A stretch of 64,000 bases of DNA from assembly GCA_944548615.1 (NCBI GenBank), contig OX155963.1, positions 19,772,261 to 19,836,260 of the forward strand, read 5' to 3'. The notes below the pieces were generated by a model. That model searched no databases. It worked only from the letters and a program-made list of their open reading frames with translations, and was not told where the DNA came from. Shown piece by piece: positions 1 through 10,859 of this stretch. Source of the DNA: Micropterix aruncella (Eukaryota; Arthropoda; Insecta; Lepidoptera; Micropterigidae). The stretch's first letter is position 1. Each line of letters begins with the position of its first letter. The translations under genes were made by a program, and so were the position numbers.

Positions 1-738
1 ATTTAATTCTACAATAACACATTATTTACTCTTACGAGTAAGCATTCTTCTTTTGATCATTAATAGAATGAAGAATTCAATCATATCACGGCCAATTTGT
101 AAATCTAATAAAAGGACTTCTACAACTATGTATTAGTTTTTAAGACAATAAATTATTTGATTTGATGTTACAATATTTTGCGTTTAGTAGTTCCTAAGTT
201 ATAGAAAAATAACCCTTTAATTTTTATTTCCTATATTAGAACACTCTGTTAATATTTTAATATACTCATTATATTGTATTGTCATTAGAACTAAGCATGC
301 ATGCAAAACCTCAAGTCAACCAGATGTTATACAAGGGATCAAAATTTAGTTACCAGATTTTACCAAAACGGACATACTGACATGATTACAAACATAAGAA
401 GTTAAATAATATTTTGTAATAAAAACAGAGAGAAGCTCCTGAGTTCAAGGCCCACCTTATCTAAAATTAAATAATCTTACCTCAACTACACAAAACATTT
501 GTAATGATCTGTAGACTGTAATAATTAAATATTTTGGTTTTTTTTTGCTAAATTTATATCCCAAAAAAAATCTATTCGTTACTAGCCCTACAGATTTTAT
601 TCCTGTAGGCCGCGAAGAAGAAGAACGAAAATATATACTGTCAAATAATGACTGCACAATGACTGTCACAACACAACGAACACGTAACATGGCGATTTAT
701 ATCGAAGACGCTGCTGTATCCTTATATGAGAGCAATGG
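1..738. other. AT-rich intergenic, nothing recognised
   Basis: AT-rich sequence with stop codons in every frame. The short open frames at 457-742 resemble no family I know and lack coding composition. No RNA gene or transposon end was recognised. Confidence 0.5.
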
Positions 739-912
739 ATAGTTGCACGTACCCTACGACACTCGGGATGACATAGCGATTCTAACAATACAACACACTT
801 CCAAATCGGTTCAAGCATTTCAATTTATGGTGGAATAAAGGAACGGAAAACATACATATATGAAGCCTGAACACATTTCACTCATTTGTGTGAGCAGTCG
901 TGTGATAAATAT
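739..912 (+). repeat. Dispersed repeat family A, partial copy
   Basis: Contains the family A signature: a CCCTACGACACTC-like start, an AAATCGGTTCAAGC core, GGAACGGAAAACATACAT, and an end near GCAGTCGTGTGATAAA. The same order of motifs recurs at 2200-2360, 16860-17030 and, reversed, at 62035-62215. Noncoding; class unknown, possibly a non-autonomous DNA element. Confidence 0.7.
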
Positions 913-1640
913 AAATCGTCTTCCATTTGATTACATTTTTGCATTCGTACCATGCAGATTTTGAGGTTAGAAAGAAACGTCAAAATTCTGTAGCCATAGA
1001 TAAAACTCCTTCAAAATTAATGATAAGTGAAGTGTTGCTGTTCGTGGGAATTAATACCGTGATTTAAAAATATCAAGCACCGCTGCGAAGAGGGTTAATA
1101 AATGCTCGTTCCTTGATTTATTGGTAGAGTTGTATTAGCAATATTTTCGTCTTCCTCTCAACATGACCATAAGGGGACATTTCCCCGCCAGAGAAACGCC
1201 TTCTTTTTTATTTTATGGCAATGCACCGAAGTGAAAGGGATTTATGCCAGTGGTCAAGTCCAGTGGCATTTATGCTTCATCCTTTTACTTTTGGCATTCC
1301 TTGGTGTTTCTTTTAAGTCCAAATGCAGAATATCGTGTTCAGCTATTTGACGTTGGTGATAAAATTTCGCCGCTATACCTACTTACACAATGCGTACACG
1401 AAATAAACGTTTTCTTTTAGTCAACCTACCTCGCAAAATCCGTTATCGCTGCGATCTCCCTACGGCTCTATTATGCTATTTTACCGCAAGCGGTAGATTT
1501 AGCTTCCTCATACATTGTGGTTAACTAAACGCGGCTGTTGCGGTTGCTCCGCTCATTTCAATAGCCTATTTTTCTAACTTTGATTTCCGAACCGCTATCA
1601 TAAATTGGATCATCAAGATTCCTAAGGCGGCCTTCAAAAT
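913..1640. other. Intergenic, nothing recognised
   Basis: No long open frame, splice-flanked exon, RNA gene or repeat shared with the rest of the window was seen here. Confidence 0.4.
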
Positions 1641-1915
1641 TACGGTACTTTGATTGTAATATGTCATATACCAGCTACACTAATTATATTTAAATTCCGC
1701 CATACATTTTAATCAAATAATAACGCCATCTGTTGGCGCTTGGACCAACACCAATCTTAGCCGAGAAACGAACTGCGCCGCCCCAGGCGATTGCAGCGGA
1801 ATCCAACCGGGTTCGTCCGCCGGCCAAGAGAGGCTCATCGATTTTATTTGTGAAATTAGTATTCAGATGAAATCAGGCTTTGGCTACTTGCCGGGAAAGT
1901 ATCGGTTTGACCCAA
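1641..1915 (+). repeat. Dispersed repeat family D, copy 1
   Basis: Matches 38250-38565 in the same orientation over about 270 bp. Shared landmarks are CGCCATCTGTTGGCG, an AACTGCGCC stretch, AGCGGAATCCAAC..GGGTTC, and a TTTGGCTACTTGCCGGGAA end. Partial copies of the ends occur at 19730-19800 and 21015-21065. Noncoding. Confidence 0.7.
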
Positions 1916-1924
1916 CCGACATTT

Positions 1925-2360
1925 TTTGCTTGTTTTCCGAATAACAGCAACACAAAAACAAGTATAAAAAAACACGACTGCCGTTACAGAAAGTGAACTA
2001 TTGCATTTATAATTATTTTTATTACTGTTTTTTATGAAATATTTGTGGTTTGTGTATTTATCCATATAGATAGATGTATATTTCCTAAATGTACTCAATC
2101 ATACCTTTCATTTGACACTATACACGATATATCTATGTTAATTTATTAACATTTGGATATTTTAACAACTACTCACTTGATATTTGGACAGTTAAGGGTA
2201 ACCTATGATACTCAAGGTGATATAACGATTCTATCAATACTACACACTTCTAAATCGGTTCAAGCGTTTTGAAGATACGGTGGAATAAAGAAACGGAAAA
2301 CATACATAGATTAACCCTGAACATATAATATTCGTTTTTTGTTGGGCAGTCGTGTAATAA
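1925..2360 (+). repeat. Dispersed repeat family A, long copy
   Basis: About 430 bp collinear with 16600-17030. It starts near CGTTACAGAAAGTGAACTATTG, passes through a TGGACAGTTAAGG block, and ends at GGGCAGTCGTGTAATAAA. Several short open frames across it are not conserved between copies, so it is treated as noncoding. Confidence 0.75.
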
Positions 2361-2744
2361 ACGGTCTTTGTACGAATAGTTTGAAATATGGCGCTCCGAG
2401 CCGGATATCATGCAAGCTGCCAGCGCGCGCAGTACCTACTCACGCGAAAGCCCGATGAAACATTTCAACCATTTCCGTCGTTATTGCCGTGTTATCGTTG
2501 TTGCACTCGGCTAGTGATCGTTTGCATACCATCACTATGCAAAATTGCTATCCGCAATTTATATAAGCGAGCGCAGGCTGTGTTTCACAACTGGCGGATG
2601 CATGATTTGCCGTGTGTTAAATCAAACAGGGAGGTGTACGGCATCTTGAGTGGAGCGATGATAATAAAGCATGGCACGCATTGCCGGATGAACCCATGTA
2701 GAGGCCCTTAGGCCGTCGAATTCTCGGGGGCCCCTTTGCAAAAT

Positions 2745-3440
2745 TCGGAGCCCCCTCGACTGTTCCAATTGGGAGGGAGCTAATGGGCCCTTGCTGAGTT
2801 GGCCACGAAGACCCATTCTGTTTCAGGGTCGGTCACACTCACGGGTCAACACCCATCCGATGTCCTCCACGCATGGGGTGCGAGCCTGGGTAGGACACTG
2901 GGTCAACCAGTCTCCCCTGGGAACAATCCTCTGGCGCTCCTGGACGGTCTGCGCACCGAGCGGCGCAAGCCAATCGATTGTGCTCTCCGACTAACAATCG
3001 GGGGAGTCTGGGAACTGTATTGTTTCCTATAGAGCGGGGGTAGTTGTCTACCTTACGGCGACTGCTCTTGAAATGACCATTGGCCATCCGATCCCGGTTC
3101 AGAGTCGGGCAAAGGACGCCTTGGTCTGCGACAGATTCGGTGCACTCCGTTTCACCGCTTCGTAAGGGAGAGGACCGCGCAAGCGACCTCGAACTCGGAA
3201 CCAATCGAGAGACCGGAGAAATCTGGTCACAATTGGTAGTTAGGGCGCGAGTGCCGCCCGCCAGGTAACATACCTGGCTACTCGCGGTAAGGCGTTGGTC
3301 TCTAACGGGTTGTGGCGTAGCTAGACGTCGGATTGTTATGTCTAAAGTCTTCTACGCTCACTGCACGGTCGATAGAACGATGAATCGTTAAAACGTCCTG
3401 CGGTATCGGGTTCGCCCGTTGTGGTTGACATCTCAATATG
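2745..3440 (+). repeat. Dispersed GC-rich repeat U, copy 1
   Basis: A GC-rich block of about 700 bp that recurs at least eight times in the window, in both orientations. Landmarks in order: GGCCACGAAGACCCATT, GGTCACACTCACGGGTCAAC, CTGGACGGTCTGCGCACC, CGGGGGAGTCTGG, CGCTTCGTAAGGGAGAGGA, GGCGTTGGTCTCTAACGGG, TCTTCTACGCTCA, and a GGGTTCGCC..GTTGAC end. Open frames inside are not conserved between copies. Possibly an untranslated region of a retrotransposon; class not resolved. Confidence 0.75.
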
Positions 3441-3692
3441 TTCCAATTGGGAGCTAACGGGCCCTTGCTTAGTTGGCCACGAAGACCCATTCTGTTCAGG
3501 GTTGGTCACACTCACGGGTCAACACCCATCCGGCGGCCTCCAACGCATGAAGTGCGAGCCCGGGTAGGACTCTGACCTTGGGGCTAGTTTCCCCTAGAAG
3601 TCAATCTTCTGGCGCTCCTGGACGGTCTGCGCACCATGCGGCGTAAGTTAATCGATTGTGCACTCTGACTAACAGTCGGGGGAGTCTGGAAG
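3441..3692 (+). repeat. Repeat U, second head-to-tail copy, truncated
   Basis: The U sequence restarts at 3441 directly after copy 1 (GTTCCAATTGGGAG, then GGCCACGAAGACCCATT), giving a head-to-tail dimer. It stops after CGGGGGAGTCTGGAAG, where a SINE follows on the other strand. Confidence 0.7.
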
Positions 3693-3870
3693 TCTGCGTA
3701 TAGCATGCGTCTAAGTGTGTGTCTTGTTATTGCATTCGATCGACAGAATTGAAAATGCAATTCCGTTAATTACATCTCAACGGAAAATGGTGCCCCAGCC
3801 GGGAATCGAACCCGTGACCTTACATTGTAAGATCAGGCGACCTAACCACTATGCTACTATGCCCTTCACT
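3693..3870 (-). mobile_element. tRNA-derived SINE, copy 1
   Basis: On the minus strand the head carries pol III-like boxes, TAGCATAGTGGTTAGG (A box) and GGTTCGATTCC (B box), as in a tRNA gene. A body then follows with CGGAATTGCAT and CGATCGAATGCAATAACAAG. The same head-plus-body arrangement is at 22955-23225 and 26600-26855. The acceptor stem does not pair and the anticodon arm is abnormal, so this is a SINE and not a working tRNA gene. The older 3' tail is lost at the U junction. Confidence 0.8.
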
Positions 3871-4130
3871 TAAAACCCTTGTGCTCTTTTATGCTATGGT
3901 CTATTTTGCTGAGGCACAGGTTGTGTCCAGGGATAGTTAAAACTATTTTATTTTGTATATTTTTTTATTTTACAATTTCAATCTTATTACGCAAACAAGG
4001 TCCCATGTTATTTATTTAGTATAGGTTAGAATATCGCCTGTTGAGGTAAGTTAGTCCGCAAGAAAACACAGAATAGTCAAAATAGGCTATGAAAAAAGAC
4101 ATTATGTAAATTAACTATAAAAGTGTGTTT
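3871..4130. other. Downstream flank of the secreted-protein gene
   Basis: AT-rich. It contains a minus-strand AATAAA at about 4011-4016, roughly 120 bp beyond the stop at 4138, a plausible polyadenylation signal for the 4138-4848 gene. Nothing else seen. Confidence 0.4.
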
Positions 4131-4137
4131 ATGAAAT

Positions 4138-4443
4138 TCAAATATGACGATGATTAGCAGACGACAGTTTCTCGTTTATCTTATTCATGACGTAGTCGGC
4201 GTCTTGCCTGATCCTCCTGGTCCTATCGATTTCGCTATTCCATCCAACCCTGGCCACGTTTATGAGCTCTTCTCTAATGCCGTTCTTGTTGTAGTCGATG
4301 CCCTTCCTAATCCGGCGAGTGATATCGGTAGGGTAACGGTTTTCCACCTCGGAGCCATAGGAGCCTTGAAATCCCATGGCTTGGCGGTAATCCCTAGCGC
4401 GGCAGCATCGCGAATTGTCAACGTGAGGACAGCGACTCTCGAC
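4138..4443 (-). CDS. Exon 2 of secreted-protein gene
   Basis: 306 bp including the TGA stop. It begins GTCGAGAGTCGC directly after the acceptor TTTCTCTTACAG. An open frame extending further upstream into the intron has no leader and is not used. Confidence 0.75.
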   Translation of the reverse strand, partial: VESRCPHVDNSRCCRARDYRQAMGFQGSYGSEVENRYPTDITRRIRKGIDYNKNGIREELINVARVGWNSEIDRTRRIRQDADYVMNKINEKLSSANHRHI

Positions 4444-4848
4444 CTGTAAGAGAAATGATATCTCCATTAGTTTGGCTATTGCAAGAGAGAATTTGTACAA
4501 AAGGGATGTCTCGAAACATTTTTAATTATTGCAAATAAATTTTGAATTTGTAGGTGGAAACAATGTAAAATTTTATGAGCGTCATCCTAATGTTGCGATT
4601 GATTGCATTGATTGATTGCGATTGATTGTATTTGATTGCATTTTTGCATTTTGCATCTTTTTCAAACGAAGTCCCCGGAAAAATCGAAAGAAGTTAAAAC
4701 GGCCCAACCTAATGTAGAGGCAATCTTACAAGAACGTTTTAACACACTGTTCGAATTTTGTGAACTAGGTATTGTTAAATCTTACCTCGTTAGTCGTGAT
4801 GACCAGCAAAGCAACTAGTGCGATGCAGACTGTGGATATCTTCGCCAT
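4138..4848 (-). CDS. Small secreted protein of unknown function (two exons)
   Basis: Exon 1 (4786-4848) runs from ATG to a GTAAG donor and encodes 21 residues with a hydrophobic core, a typical signal peptide (MAKISTVCIALVALLVITTNE split at the intron). Exon 2 (4138-4443) follows a CTCTTACAG acceptor in phase 0 and adds 101 residues to a TGA stop. The joined product is 122 residues. The mature part begins VESRCPHVDNSRCC, with three cysteines close together, then a charged Arg/Lys/Asp/Asn-rich helical-looking tail (IRKGIDYNKNGIREELINVA) ending SSANHRHI. Coding GC is well above the flanks. A TATAAATA box lies about 90 bp upstream. I do not recognise the family; a secreted or gland product is inferred from the signal peptide only. 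Confidence 0.75.
4786..4848 (-). CDS. Exon 1 of secreted-protein gene (signal peptide)
   Basis: 63 bp, 21 codons, from ATG at 4848-4846 to the donor GAG|GTAAGA. It encodes the hydrophobic leader and is too short to stand out as an open frame. The joint with exon 2 is phase 0. Confidence 0.75.
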
Positions 4849-4933
4849 CGTAATACCACACTATCGTGTTAACACTTAACAGACTTAGCTACTAAGAAAT
4901 TGAGAGGAATATGGCAATATCCAGCTTAGACGC

Positions 4934-4942
4934 CTATTTATA
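4934..4942 (-). promoter_or_regulatory. TATA box of the secreted-protein gene
   Basis: TATAAATAG on the minus strand, about 90 bp upstream of the ATG. This places a start site near 4905-4910 and leaves a 5' leader of about 60 bp. A strong TATA box is common in highly and locally expressed insect genes. No initiator motif was assigned. Confidence 0.5.
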
Positions 4943-4949
4943 TTTCTGA

Positions 4950-6064
4950 GCTATCGAATATTTGCATGATCTTAATGCGATAAACCCTAAAAATTTTATG
5001 TTATCTCGTACATTATTGTTTTCATTTTAATCTTCGGTAGGGAATTCTGCGTAAAATTACGTATTAGTGATAGTACACTTAACACGTGCTTCTTACGCAA
5101 TGGATAAAACTTTATTCGGCTATTATATACGGCTAATTTTATTGGTATAATTAGTTGAATTTTAGGCATTCTGTAAACTTGTTTTTTGAAATTATTTTAT
5201 TTAATAACCATCTTTTTAGATACAGTTTGAATAAAATCCAGCCAAGCCTGCTGCTGCGAAGCTTACCCGCTGGAGATTATGATAGGGTGACTTTCGGTGC
5301 GACTTTAGTGGCCATCTTGACCATATTATAATATATATGCTTCAATTACTTTAGTTAAGATTAGTCGGCACAGAAAGCCACCCCACCCCCTTGATAATAT
5401 TTACATAAAAAGATGGGACGTACTTTATGCTAATATAATATGTATGCTTGTATGAATCTTATTGTTCATTGCATGAATGTTGTAACCGATACGATTTGAG
5501 GGTTACATTGCATAATAATAGGTATAATTACAAATGTTTTAATTACAAAAGTTGCATATATAACCAGACAATGGTTTAAGGTTTCATGTGACAAAAAATA
5601 TTTAAGAGATATCTTTATCGTATCATAAATACGTAGAGAAATATAGATAAAAACGAGCCAAAATTTATAAAATAATTTTTAGATTCCGATTTTTAAAATA
5701 CTATATCCAAAGTTCAATGTATAAGTAAATAAGTAGATAAAGCTTCTAAGGAAGTTGGAAACCTTTGAAAGTTAATTAGTTTCTCCGTAAAATCTTGCAA
5801 ATGTTTTTTTAATAGAATAGAACACTCCGCAAAAAATCGACTAAGTGACTTTTGGTCAAACTTTGTAAAAACACAAGTAAATTTCGAAAGGTGTTCTTCA
5901 ACTGTTTGACTCTGGGTTTAACGGAATATGTTTCATATTATATCTCTAAATGCATCATTACGATCCTTACTGGAAAATGTTTTTCGAGCATTTCTCTTTT
6001 TGGGAATATTGAATGGAATATATCATTAGGAATATTGTAATGGAGCCTTCAAACTGTAGCAAAC
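4950..6064. other. Intergenic, nothing recognised
   Basis: AT-rich (TTATAA- and AATA-rich) with no exon-like stretch. Small open frames such as 5852-6040 show no family signature. Confidence 0.4.
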
Positions 6065-6232
6065 AATGTAGAGATTCAAACATCGCTTGATGGCCGTGGT
6101 CCGAAGGCTATAATCTGTTGGACATCTAAGTCTCTGTGTCCCTCGCGGCTGAAAGAACGATCCATATCGTTATAACAGCCCAACAGCCCGAGGTGTCGAG
6201 TTAGCCCGGCGCAGATGACAGCTCCGAAATGT
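6065..6232 (+). repeat. Repeat U, 3' end fragment
   Basis: Contains the terminal U motif GGCTGAAAGAACGATCCATATCGTTATA..AGCC, as at 27545-27590 and 45020-45060, but in diverged surroundings. The rest of U is missing. Confidence 0.55.
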
Positions 6233-6579
6233 CCAGTTTTAATAGTTTATCTACATTTGATGCGTTAATAATATATATAGTTAACGTATTAATGTTAAAA
6301 GTAATTCATTAACTTGTCTTCTATAACTTGAATAATTTAAGGTTGCACTGGATTTGTACGTTATAAGATCGCAGAACAAAATAGGTGCTTTATAAAAAAT
6401 GTATGTCTGTCTGTTTGGATGTCAGTGTGTCTATTATCGCAGCTGGAGCCAAACTATTGGTGTGATTTGGCTGAAATTTAGTTTATACACCTATTAAACC
6501 GTGCGATTTTATTATAATTAACTGACGAAGTTACTTTTTCTCGTTTCGTTTTCGGGCTGACGGTTAATTAATTATCGAA

Positions 6580-6723
6580 ATGGAAAGCATGCCCGATAAA
6601 ATCGGAAATGGACTCATTAATATTCCAGCTTGCCCATGGATGACATTTTACGATCACAGCATGTCGCCCAACGCACAGCGCAAGAAGTCGACTGATGTCT
6701 GCATTGAAACCGCCGTCGATTGA
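6580..6723 (+). other. Short GC-rich open frame, 47 codons, unidentified
   Basis: ATG-to-TGA frame beginning MESMPDKIGNGLINIPACPW, clearly more GC-rich than its flanks. No splice sites or family could be assigned. It could be a fragment of a gene or transposon, or chance. Confidence 0.2.
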
Positions 6724-6729
6724 CTGCTT

Positions 6730-7355
6730 TTTATCCGCAAAGACAATTTACATACGTTGTGTAACGTCTGTGGAGTTGGATACCCTAAAATGAAAAATTC
6801 ATCATTTTGACATTTAATCAATAACGCCAACGTCGAGATTATGACTGCGACTACATATATGTATGGATCATGCTATTCGCCTTTAACCGCCCTACCTTGG
6901 GGTTGTTATTAAAAAAGTAGGTAAAAATCGTTGTTTTTTTTCATTTATACAATATAATATATCAGAAAAGTTTTGTACACAATAGACCCATTTATGACCC
7001 ATTTGTATTTAGAATCGTAGGAACAATATGACTTCGGGTTTCGGGTTTTTTTTATTATTTTTTATTGTATTTGATCGTACGGGATACGTTTTGTTGCGTA
7101 CGGGCGATAATATAGCGGACATGTCATTTACGTTGGCATAGGTAGGGGTGATAATATCAGATATACTTGACAACAATTTGGGAGTTTTGTGTTCCCCTCA
7201 TTTGAGGGAAGATAATGATGTACTGGATATCAGGGATGCGAAATTTTATTTAAATGTTTTTCAGCGGCACACACTTCCAGATCCCAGTAAACTTATTTGC
7301 TGGAGCTAAGCAGAGGGTAGTTTATATCCTTTCTGTATCAATACCCCTTGCACAC
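6730..7355. other. Intergenic, nothing recognised
   Basis: AT-rich sequence with a T-rich tract near 7040-7070. No gene or repeat recognised. Confidence 0.4.
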
Positions 7356-7768
7356 TTTAAAGTTGTCAGCCACTACGGGCGAACCTGCCACTCCAGGAAG
7401 TTATAACGATATTAAATCATTCTTTTAACCATTGCCTCAACACTGAGATTTAGGGTTAATACAGTTTACCGTCTAACTACGCCAACATACCATGCATTGG
7501 GAAGTGAACCCAGGGGGTCGACTTCATGCCCTCACTACCAAATTGCCTAGATTTCTTCGTCCTCCAGTCTGGTCGCTGGTTCGAAGTCGCTTGCGCGGAC
7601 TCTACCTGTTGGTAGCGGTAATTCAGTTCGAATTTATCGCGGATTGTGGCGCCCTTTGGCCGTCAAGATCATACAGGATCGGATAGCTAACGGGTCGCTT
7701 AAAGAGTAGCTGACATCAGGTCAACAACCACTTCCCGCTGCTTAAGAGACGTATCACAGCTAACAGGA
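7356..7768 (-). repeat. Repeat U, inverted copy
   Basis: Read on the plus strand it follows 50150-50550 (GTTGTCAGCCACTACGGGCGAACC, ATCATTCTTT, AACTACGCCAAC, TGGGAAGTGAACCCAG, GCGGTAATTCAGTTCG, GGTCAACAACCAC). This is the reverse complement of the plus-strand U copies. It abuts an RLE retrotransposon fragment at about 7770. Confidence 0.65.
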
Positions 7769-7769
7769 A

Positions 7770-8215
7770 ACCTTTGCACAGCTAGATATATATTAGCTGG
7801 ATGCAAGACGGCCTTAGATCGAAGCCAGTACATCTACCACCATGACAAAGTACTTGCCGTTATTCGCGAGATAATTAGTCTGTCAGGTGGTTGTGCCAAC
7901 ATTGGTCAGACAGTACCATCTTATACAGTTTGTGCGGGATAGCTCATAAATTAAAAACATCGCTGCTAAATCCTTTTCAATAATCGAGAAAACTTCAGAC
8001 GGAATTCTGGACACCGAATCATTATTCTGAAAATCTCCCATGCACAATCCAGATATAATCCCTATTGTACATAGAATTAACAGTTTCACGGGAATCAAAT
8101 ATCTTCAAAGACCACGAGTACAAACTAAATAAATACTCTAATCTGCAAATGCCATCCATTCCCGCTGTGGAGGCGTTGGCGCTCATGGCCTGCGAGCCAA
8201 ATATCTATTCAATCA
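7770..8215 (+). pseudogene. RLE-type non-LTR retrotransposon relic (endonuclease region), copy 3
   Basis: A decayed copy of the ORF seen intact at 42620-43930. The nucleotide match covers the zinc-finger tail (CTTTGCACAGCTAGATAT, GCTGGATGCAAGACGGCC) and then TACCACCATGACAAAGTACT, CCTTTTCAATAATCGAGAAA, GAATTAACAGTTTCACGGGA and ACCACGAGTACAAACTAAAT. Several stops and shifts break it. Ends near 8215. Confidence 0.65.
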
Positions 8216-8219
8216 CTTT

Positions 8220-9240
8220 AAAGACCTTTCTTTCAAAAAAACTGTTTTTGAAGTAAATTTTCGCACTTTGAAGCACTTTCGATAAATGATGAAGGACAAT
8301 TTTTGGGACCGTTCTACTTCGATAACCTGATAATTTGAGTTGTGTCACTTTTGAAGCAAATACACTGAGAAATAATAACGATATAACACATAGACATGCA
8401 TGTTTCAACAAAGATTAAATATAAAACGCGGACTGTGGTCCATACGTATGAATTAACATCACGCATAATGGTGCTCTCGTGACGGTAGTTTCCGTGTCGT
8501 AATGTTAAAATATAACGATATTCCATCACGTCGTGACCTTGGTATATAGCTTCTAACATGACAGCATGTAGTAGTATACGTACGGTTATAGTTGGACACA
8601 TGAATCATGTTGAAACTTCGGTATCTCTTATTTCCGTATTAACCGGAGGGAAAATGCTAATACGTACCTACTATATATAATCGGGTAATGGAGTTTCAAC
8701 AAAATTCTTTGTAATTCAACAAAATTACAATTGAAACATCGTTATTCTGTATAAAACCGTAATAACAAAATGGTAATGGACAAAATGGTATACTTGTGTA
8801 CATTAGTGTATTACGTTTACAAAATCCTTTTATGATGGTTTTAATTATTGAAAGTAGCAAACGTTCTCTGGTTTATTGAAAGTAGATTTATGTCTTAATA
8901 AAAAAAATGGCAAAGTAAAAATACTTATTTTCTATATTCTTGTTTAGTTTCACTTACTGAGCTACCCCTTAATAGGATTGTCGTGTTGTCTTGAACATCA
9001 AGTATTGCCGTCACCGATATAATTATAATAATACTTTTTTTTTAAAGAATAAATGCAAGCTTATTGCCTTGGAGCATCAGCTAACCTACGCTTTAGTGTA
9101 TATCACAAGTTGTGCGTTGGCTACACAAAATAAAATAAAAAATATATAAAATAAACTGGAAACTAGAAATAGAAATGATAATAACAAAACAAAAACAAAT
9201 TAATAAAATTAAATAAAGACGCAGGGGGAAGGTAGGAGAC
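8220..9240. other. Intergenic, nothing recognised
   Basis: AT-rich, with several overlapping minus-strand open frames (8205-8601) that lack any family signature or splice context. Judged noncoding. Confidence 0.4.
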
Positions 9241-9266
9241 GACGGAAAGAAAGGGATTCAAGAAGG

Positions 9267-9278
9267 GGGGGGGGGGTG
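9267..9278 (+). repeat. Poly-G tract
   Basis: A run of about 12 G followed by TGTTTAT. A second, longer run at 24128 is followed by the same TGTTTAT. Confidence 0.6.
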
Positions 9279-9299
9279 TTTATGATATTGTTTTAAGTT

Positions 9300-10470
9300 T
9301 ACTTGCTCCTTAGGCCTGGCCTTGAACGTGGCTCATGAAAAATGTACCACAAATAAAATCACAGTCAACCCTATCGTTCCGGGCAACGCGCCTACTGTAG
9401 GTGCTTATTTCTGCTGCAGTTCTGAGCTACTTTTTACATGTATTTACTGTGCCTAAAGTGACTTTTAAAAAATCTGGGCCCTGGCATTTAAATTGTTGTT
9501 TAGGGTTAGGGTAACTTCTCAAACTTGCCAGGCCATGTGTCTATTGTAAGCTTACCGACCCCGCAATATCTGTTTACCCTTTGATATTAACATACTAATT
9601 TGCACGTTAGATCAGGTTATGATATTACAATGGGGTCGGGAATGAACGCTGTGTTTTTGACCGTTAATAACGGAGGTGGTATAGATGGGAGCGTCGTGAA
9701 AGATAATGAATAGAAACGCGAACAAGGCGAAAAAATCTTCGCAGAATTTATAAAACGCCTTTAACAAGTTAGCCGCATTCTTGTAGTAGCCTCTTCTAGC
9801 AACTGTTTTATCACCGAATGGATATACGAAACTCTAATAATAAGGATACGTAATTTCTGCCTAAAAAAAATAATAAATTTTGCAAACATAATAAATTAGA
9901 ATACCAAATATCGCCCTTATTCGCCAAAACCACTTAAAGTAAAAGAAATAATATTAATAAAATGGTAAAATTGCCTTTTATTTCACAAAACTACTAAAAT
10001 TAAAGCGGACATTTGTTTTTCTTTCTAATAATATTTTAACGTTTTAAGAAACGTTTTTGCATTTAATAACATTTTAACATTTATTATCAAAAGAATGGTG
10101 AAAGTATTTTTTTTTTCCTATATTTTAGAACAAACTAATATTAGTCTTGCAAAAACGGATAAGACGCGAGATAGTGACAAAAGATTTAAAGTCATTTGTT
10201 ACAAGTATGGCAACCATTCAGAAGCTAAATTAGGTAATTATTGAATTCACGATGTCGAGATGCCAGGATTTTACTTGTCATCGACAAAAATGCACTCTTC
10301 TTACATTTCGGCGCAGAAAATTCTGATTTACTCTTTGCACGATTCGCTGAATTGATAATTATGGCTTATGAATTGATAATTATGGCGACACATGAATGTG
10401 TCGTTCGATTTTAAAAATCATTTCAGTACTTAATTGCGCTTTCAGTAAGTTTTCTCGACTATATTGAGAA
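9300..10470. other. Intergenic, nothing recognised
   Basis: AT-rich. A short direct repeat, AATTGATAATTATGGC, occurs twice near 10350-10385. No gene seen. Confidence 0.4.
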
Positions 10471-10476
10471 ATTATA

Positions 10477-10855
10477 CAGGGTGAGTTTCAAATTAGTGAC
10501 ATCCTTGTAGTGGGTGAATCAGTACGACGAACTAAGCAACTTTTGATAGAAATTTTAGAAAAAAAAAAAAAAATTTTTTTTGGAATTTTAAAAATTTAAT
10601 TTTTGAAAAATAATGTAAAAAGCGATGAGCACGATACGCTATTTAGTGGTAGGTAAAATATCGATAATATTATTTATTATCAATATTGTTCCTATTGCTA
10701 AAAAGCGCAACGCGCTCAACGCTTCTCAACAAGAAAATAATTACAAATTTGAAAAAAAAATATTTTTTTTTTCAAAAAAAAAAAGTCAGAAGTTGCCTAC
10801 TTCATCGTACTGATTCACCCGCTACAAAGATGTCACTAATTTAAAACTCACCCTG
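10477..10855. mobile_element. TA-flanked MITE with ~55 bp terminal inverted repeats
   Basis: Left end CAGGGTGAGTTTCAAATTAG, with GTGACATC..GGGTGAATCAGTACGA following; the right end is its near-exact reverse complement. TA lies on both sides (10475-10476 and 10856-10857), fitting a Tc1/mariner-type target duplication. The 379 bp interior is A/T runs with no transposase. A related single end is at 45908-45965. Confidence 0.8.
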
Positions 10856-10859
10856 TACA

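Noticed and set aside
2622..3268. Short overlapping frames of 60-121 codons in the GC-rich block
   Set aside because: The frames are not kept in other copies of repeat U.
3780..3866. tRNA gene (minus strand)
   Set aside because: B box is good, but the acceptor arms do not pair and the anticodon arm is abnormal; the attached body recurs at two other sites, so it is a SINE.
4144..4449. 101-codon plus-strand frame opposite the secreted-protein exon
   Set aside because: Antisense to an exon with consistent splicing and signal peptide; no independent evidence.
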